This document shows, one piece after another, positions 63,190 to 64,000 of a stretch of 64,000 nucleotides of DNA. Numbering within the stretch: position 1 is the first letter of the stretch; each line of letters opens with the position of its first letter. Origin of the DNA: Locusta migratoria (taxonomy: Eukaryota; Arthropoda; Insecta; Orthoptera; Acrididae); contig CM048744.1 of the NCBI GenBank assembly GCA_026315105.1, positions 314,161,270 to 314,225,269 of the forward strand. Direction: 5' to 3'. A program made the translations under genes and the position numbers. The notes beneath the pieces were generated by a model that saw only the letters and a list, made by a program, of their open reading frames with translations, was not told the DNA's origin and ran no database searches.

Positions 63190-63720
63190 TTGCGCGCCTT
63201 GCCAGGATACTCTTATGCTAGACCTCCCGGCAGCTATCTGTGTGCTCGAGCGAAGGAGCGTAGAGGTCGTTTGGGAGCAGGGAGGGCCTCGACGTGGGGA
63301 GGTACTTCCGATAGAAGCGTCTCCAGACGTCGTTTAGCCGCGTCGTTGCGGTTAAGTGACTCAACATTCGTGGCTAATAGGACAAAGAATTTAGCTTCCC
63401 TTTGTTCCCTGCGCCCACTGCAGTCGAGAGAGCTTTTCGGGAGGATTCAATAGGCCGTTGGGTGCGACGACGCTTAAAAGCGGTTCAGTTTGTATATATC
63501 ACCAGGTGCATGATTTCGGCGACCTTCCCGTGTGGGGAGGAAAGGTGGAACGTGGGCGCTGGAACTACGTACGGCGCGGTCTCCAGTTAGCTGTCTTAAT
63601 GTGCGACGTAATTGCGTCCGGTTTAATCTCGGGTGGGCAGGTGGTAACTAGAGCAGAAATAGCTAGCGGCGGTTGCGGTAATGTTAAAGACGTGCCGGCG
63701 AGCGCAGCAGACTGCTAGGC
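63190..63720. other. CpG-rich tract, unassigned
   Basis: CpG-dense stretch with CCGCGTCGTTGCGGTTAAG, GGGTGCGACGACGCTTAAAA and CGTACGGCGCGGTCTCC. Three overlapping plus frames (87, 62 and 86 aa) lack recognised domains. Could be an LTR, a promoter or chance. No boundaries were found. Confidence 0.35.
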
Positions 63721-63867
63721 TACTGAATACCCTCCGAGCAATGATGTAACTTCAGCACCTAAGCTCCAGAAGCAAATTTTCTCTGTTACACAACAGTTAA
63801 AAGGCGACAACTGACAAAATACATAACCTCACACAAATATCTTAAACGCCGACAATGAATCAAATTA

Positions 63868-63910
63868 AATGTTCAAATGGTTGTCAAATCTAAGCGATCA
63901 AATTACTAGG
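63868..63910 (-). mobile_element. SINE tail fragment, minus
   Basis: TGTTCAAATGGTTGTCAAATC and AGCGATCAAATTACT match the minus-oriented tail of the SINEs. It stops where a plus-strand SINE-A begins. Confidence 0.6.
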
Positions 63911-63911
63911 G

Positions 63912-64000
63912 CCGGCCGCGGTGGCCGAGGGGACTAAGGCGCTCCAGTCACGGTCTACACGGTCACTACGGTCGGGGGTTCGAATCCCCCTTCGGGCATG
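63912..64000 (+). mobile_element. SINE-A, cut by window end
   Basis: GCCGGCCGCGGTGGCCGAGG head, CGGGGGTTCGAATCCCCCTT box B, GGGCATG at the window end. It is probably full-length beyond the boundary. Confidence 0.95.

Overview
The window is repeat-dense, intron-rich-genome style animal DNA with no bacterial or phage gene organisation. It lacks long intact ORFs and has Penelope-like elements (PLEs), LINEs, Tc1/mariner elements and many tRNA-derived SINEs. I infer a large-genome insect, most likely an orthopteran and probably a locust of the Schistocerca type, because the dominant SINE (class-II tRNA-like head, body GGACTGATGACCCCGTAGTT, tail ACAAACATTTGAACATTT) is one I associate with such genomes. 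That assignment comes from memory, not a search.

Layout. 0-2.8 kb: decayed PLE, a LINE scrap and a foldback. 3.3-5.7 kb: larger decayed PLE with RT and GIY-YIG motifs, split by a SINE. 5.7-6.4 kb: CpG-rich island. 6.6-10 kb: two LINE 3' ends riddled with SINEs. 11.8-13.4 kb: PLE-type foldback filled with a head-to-head array of ~300-bp units, each carrying a tRNA-like sequence. 13.5-14.4 kb: inverted pair of THAP-type zinc-finger first exons. 14.8-16.6 kb: SINE split by an LTR-like insert, and an unrecognised broken ORF. 18-21.5 kb: Tc1 (DD34E) transposon split by an inverted-repeat PLE. 22-35 kb: LINE, mariner and SINE scraps, a second CpG-rich tract, very long poly-A runs and a ~330-bp tandem repeat. 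36-38 kb: LINE. 39.3-41.0 kb: the only candidate non-retroelement coding region, the N-terminal part of an arthropod transposase-like hypothetical protein family. 42-45.7 kb: a Jockey-like LINE and a fairly young second LINE. 49.8-53.6 kb: dispersed LINE, PLE and SINE pieces. 54.9-59.1 kb: nested palindromes built from PLEs, holding the longest convincing ORF (412 aa, partial RT plus GIY-YIG). 60.25-61.8 kb: mariner-like element with TIRs of about 155 bp. The window ends inside a SINE.

How the parts relate. Almost everything is nested mobile DNA. Several insertions have readable target-site duplications (TSDs), so relative order can be established: SINE into PLE, SINEs into LINE, PLE into Tc1, palindromic PLE into an older foldback. 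The strongest theme is repeated inverted-repeat structures with PLE signatures, in eight or so places. I see no CRISPR, operon, riboswitch or functional rRNA. tRNA-like sequences are SINE heads or repeat-borne copies rather than proven tRNA genes.
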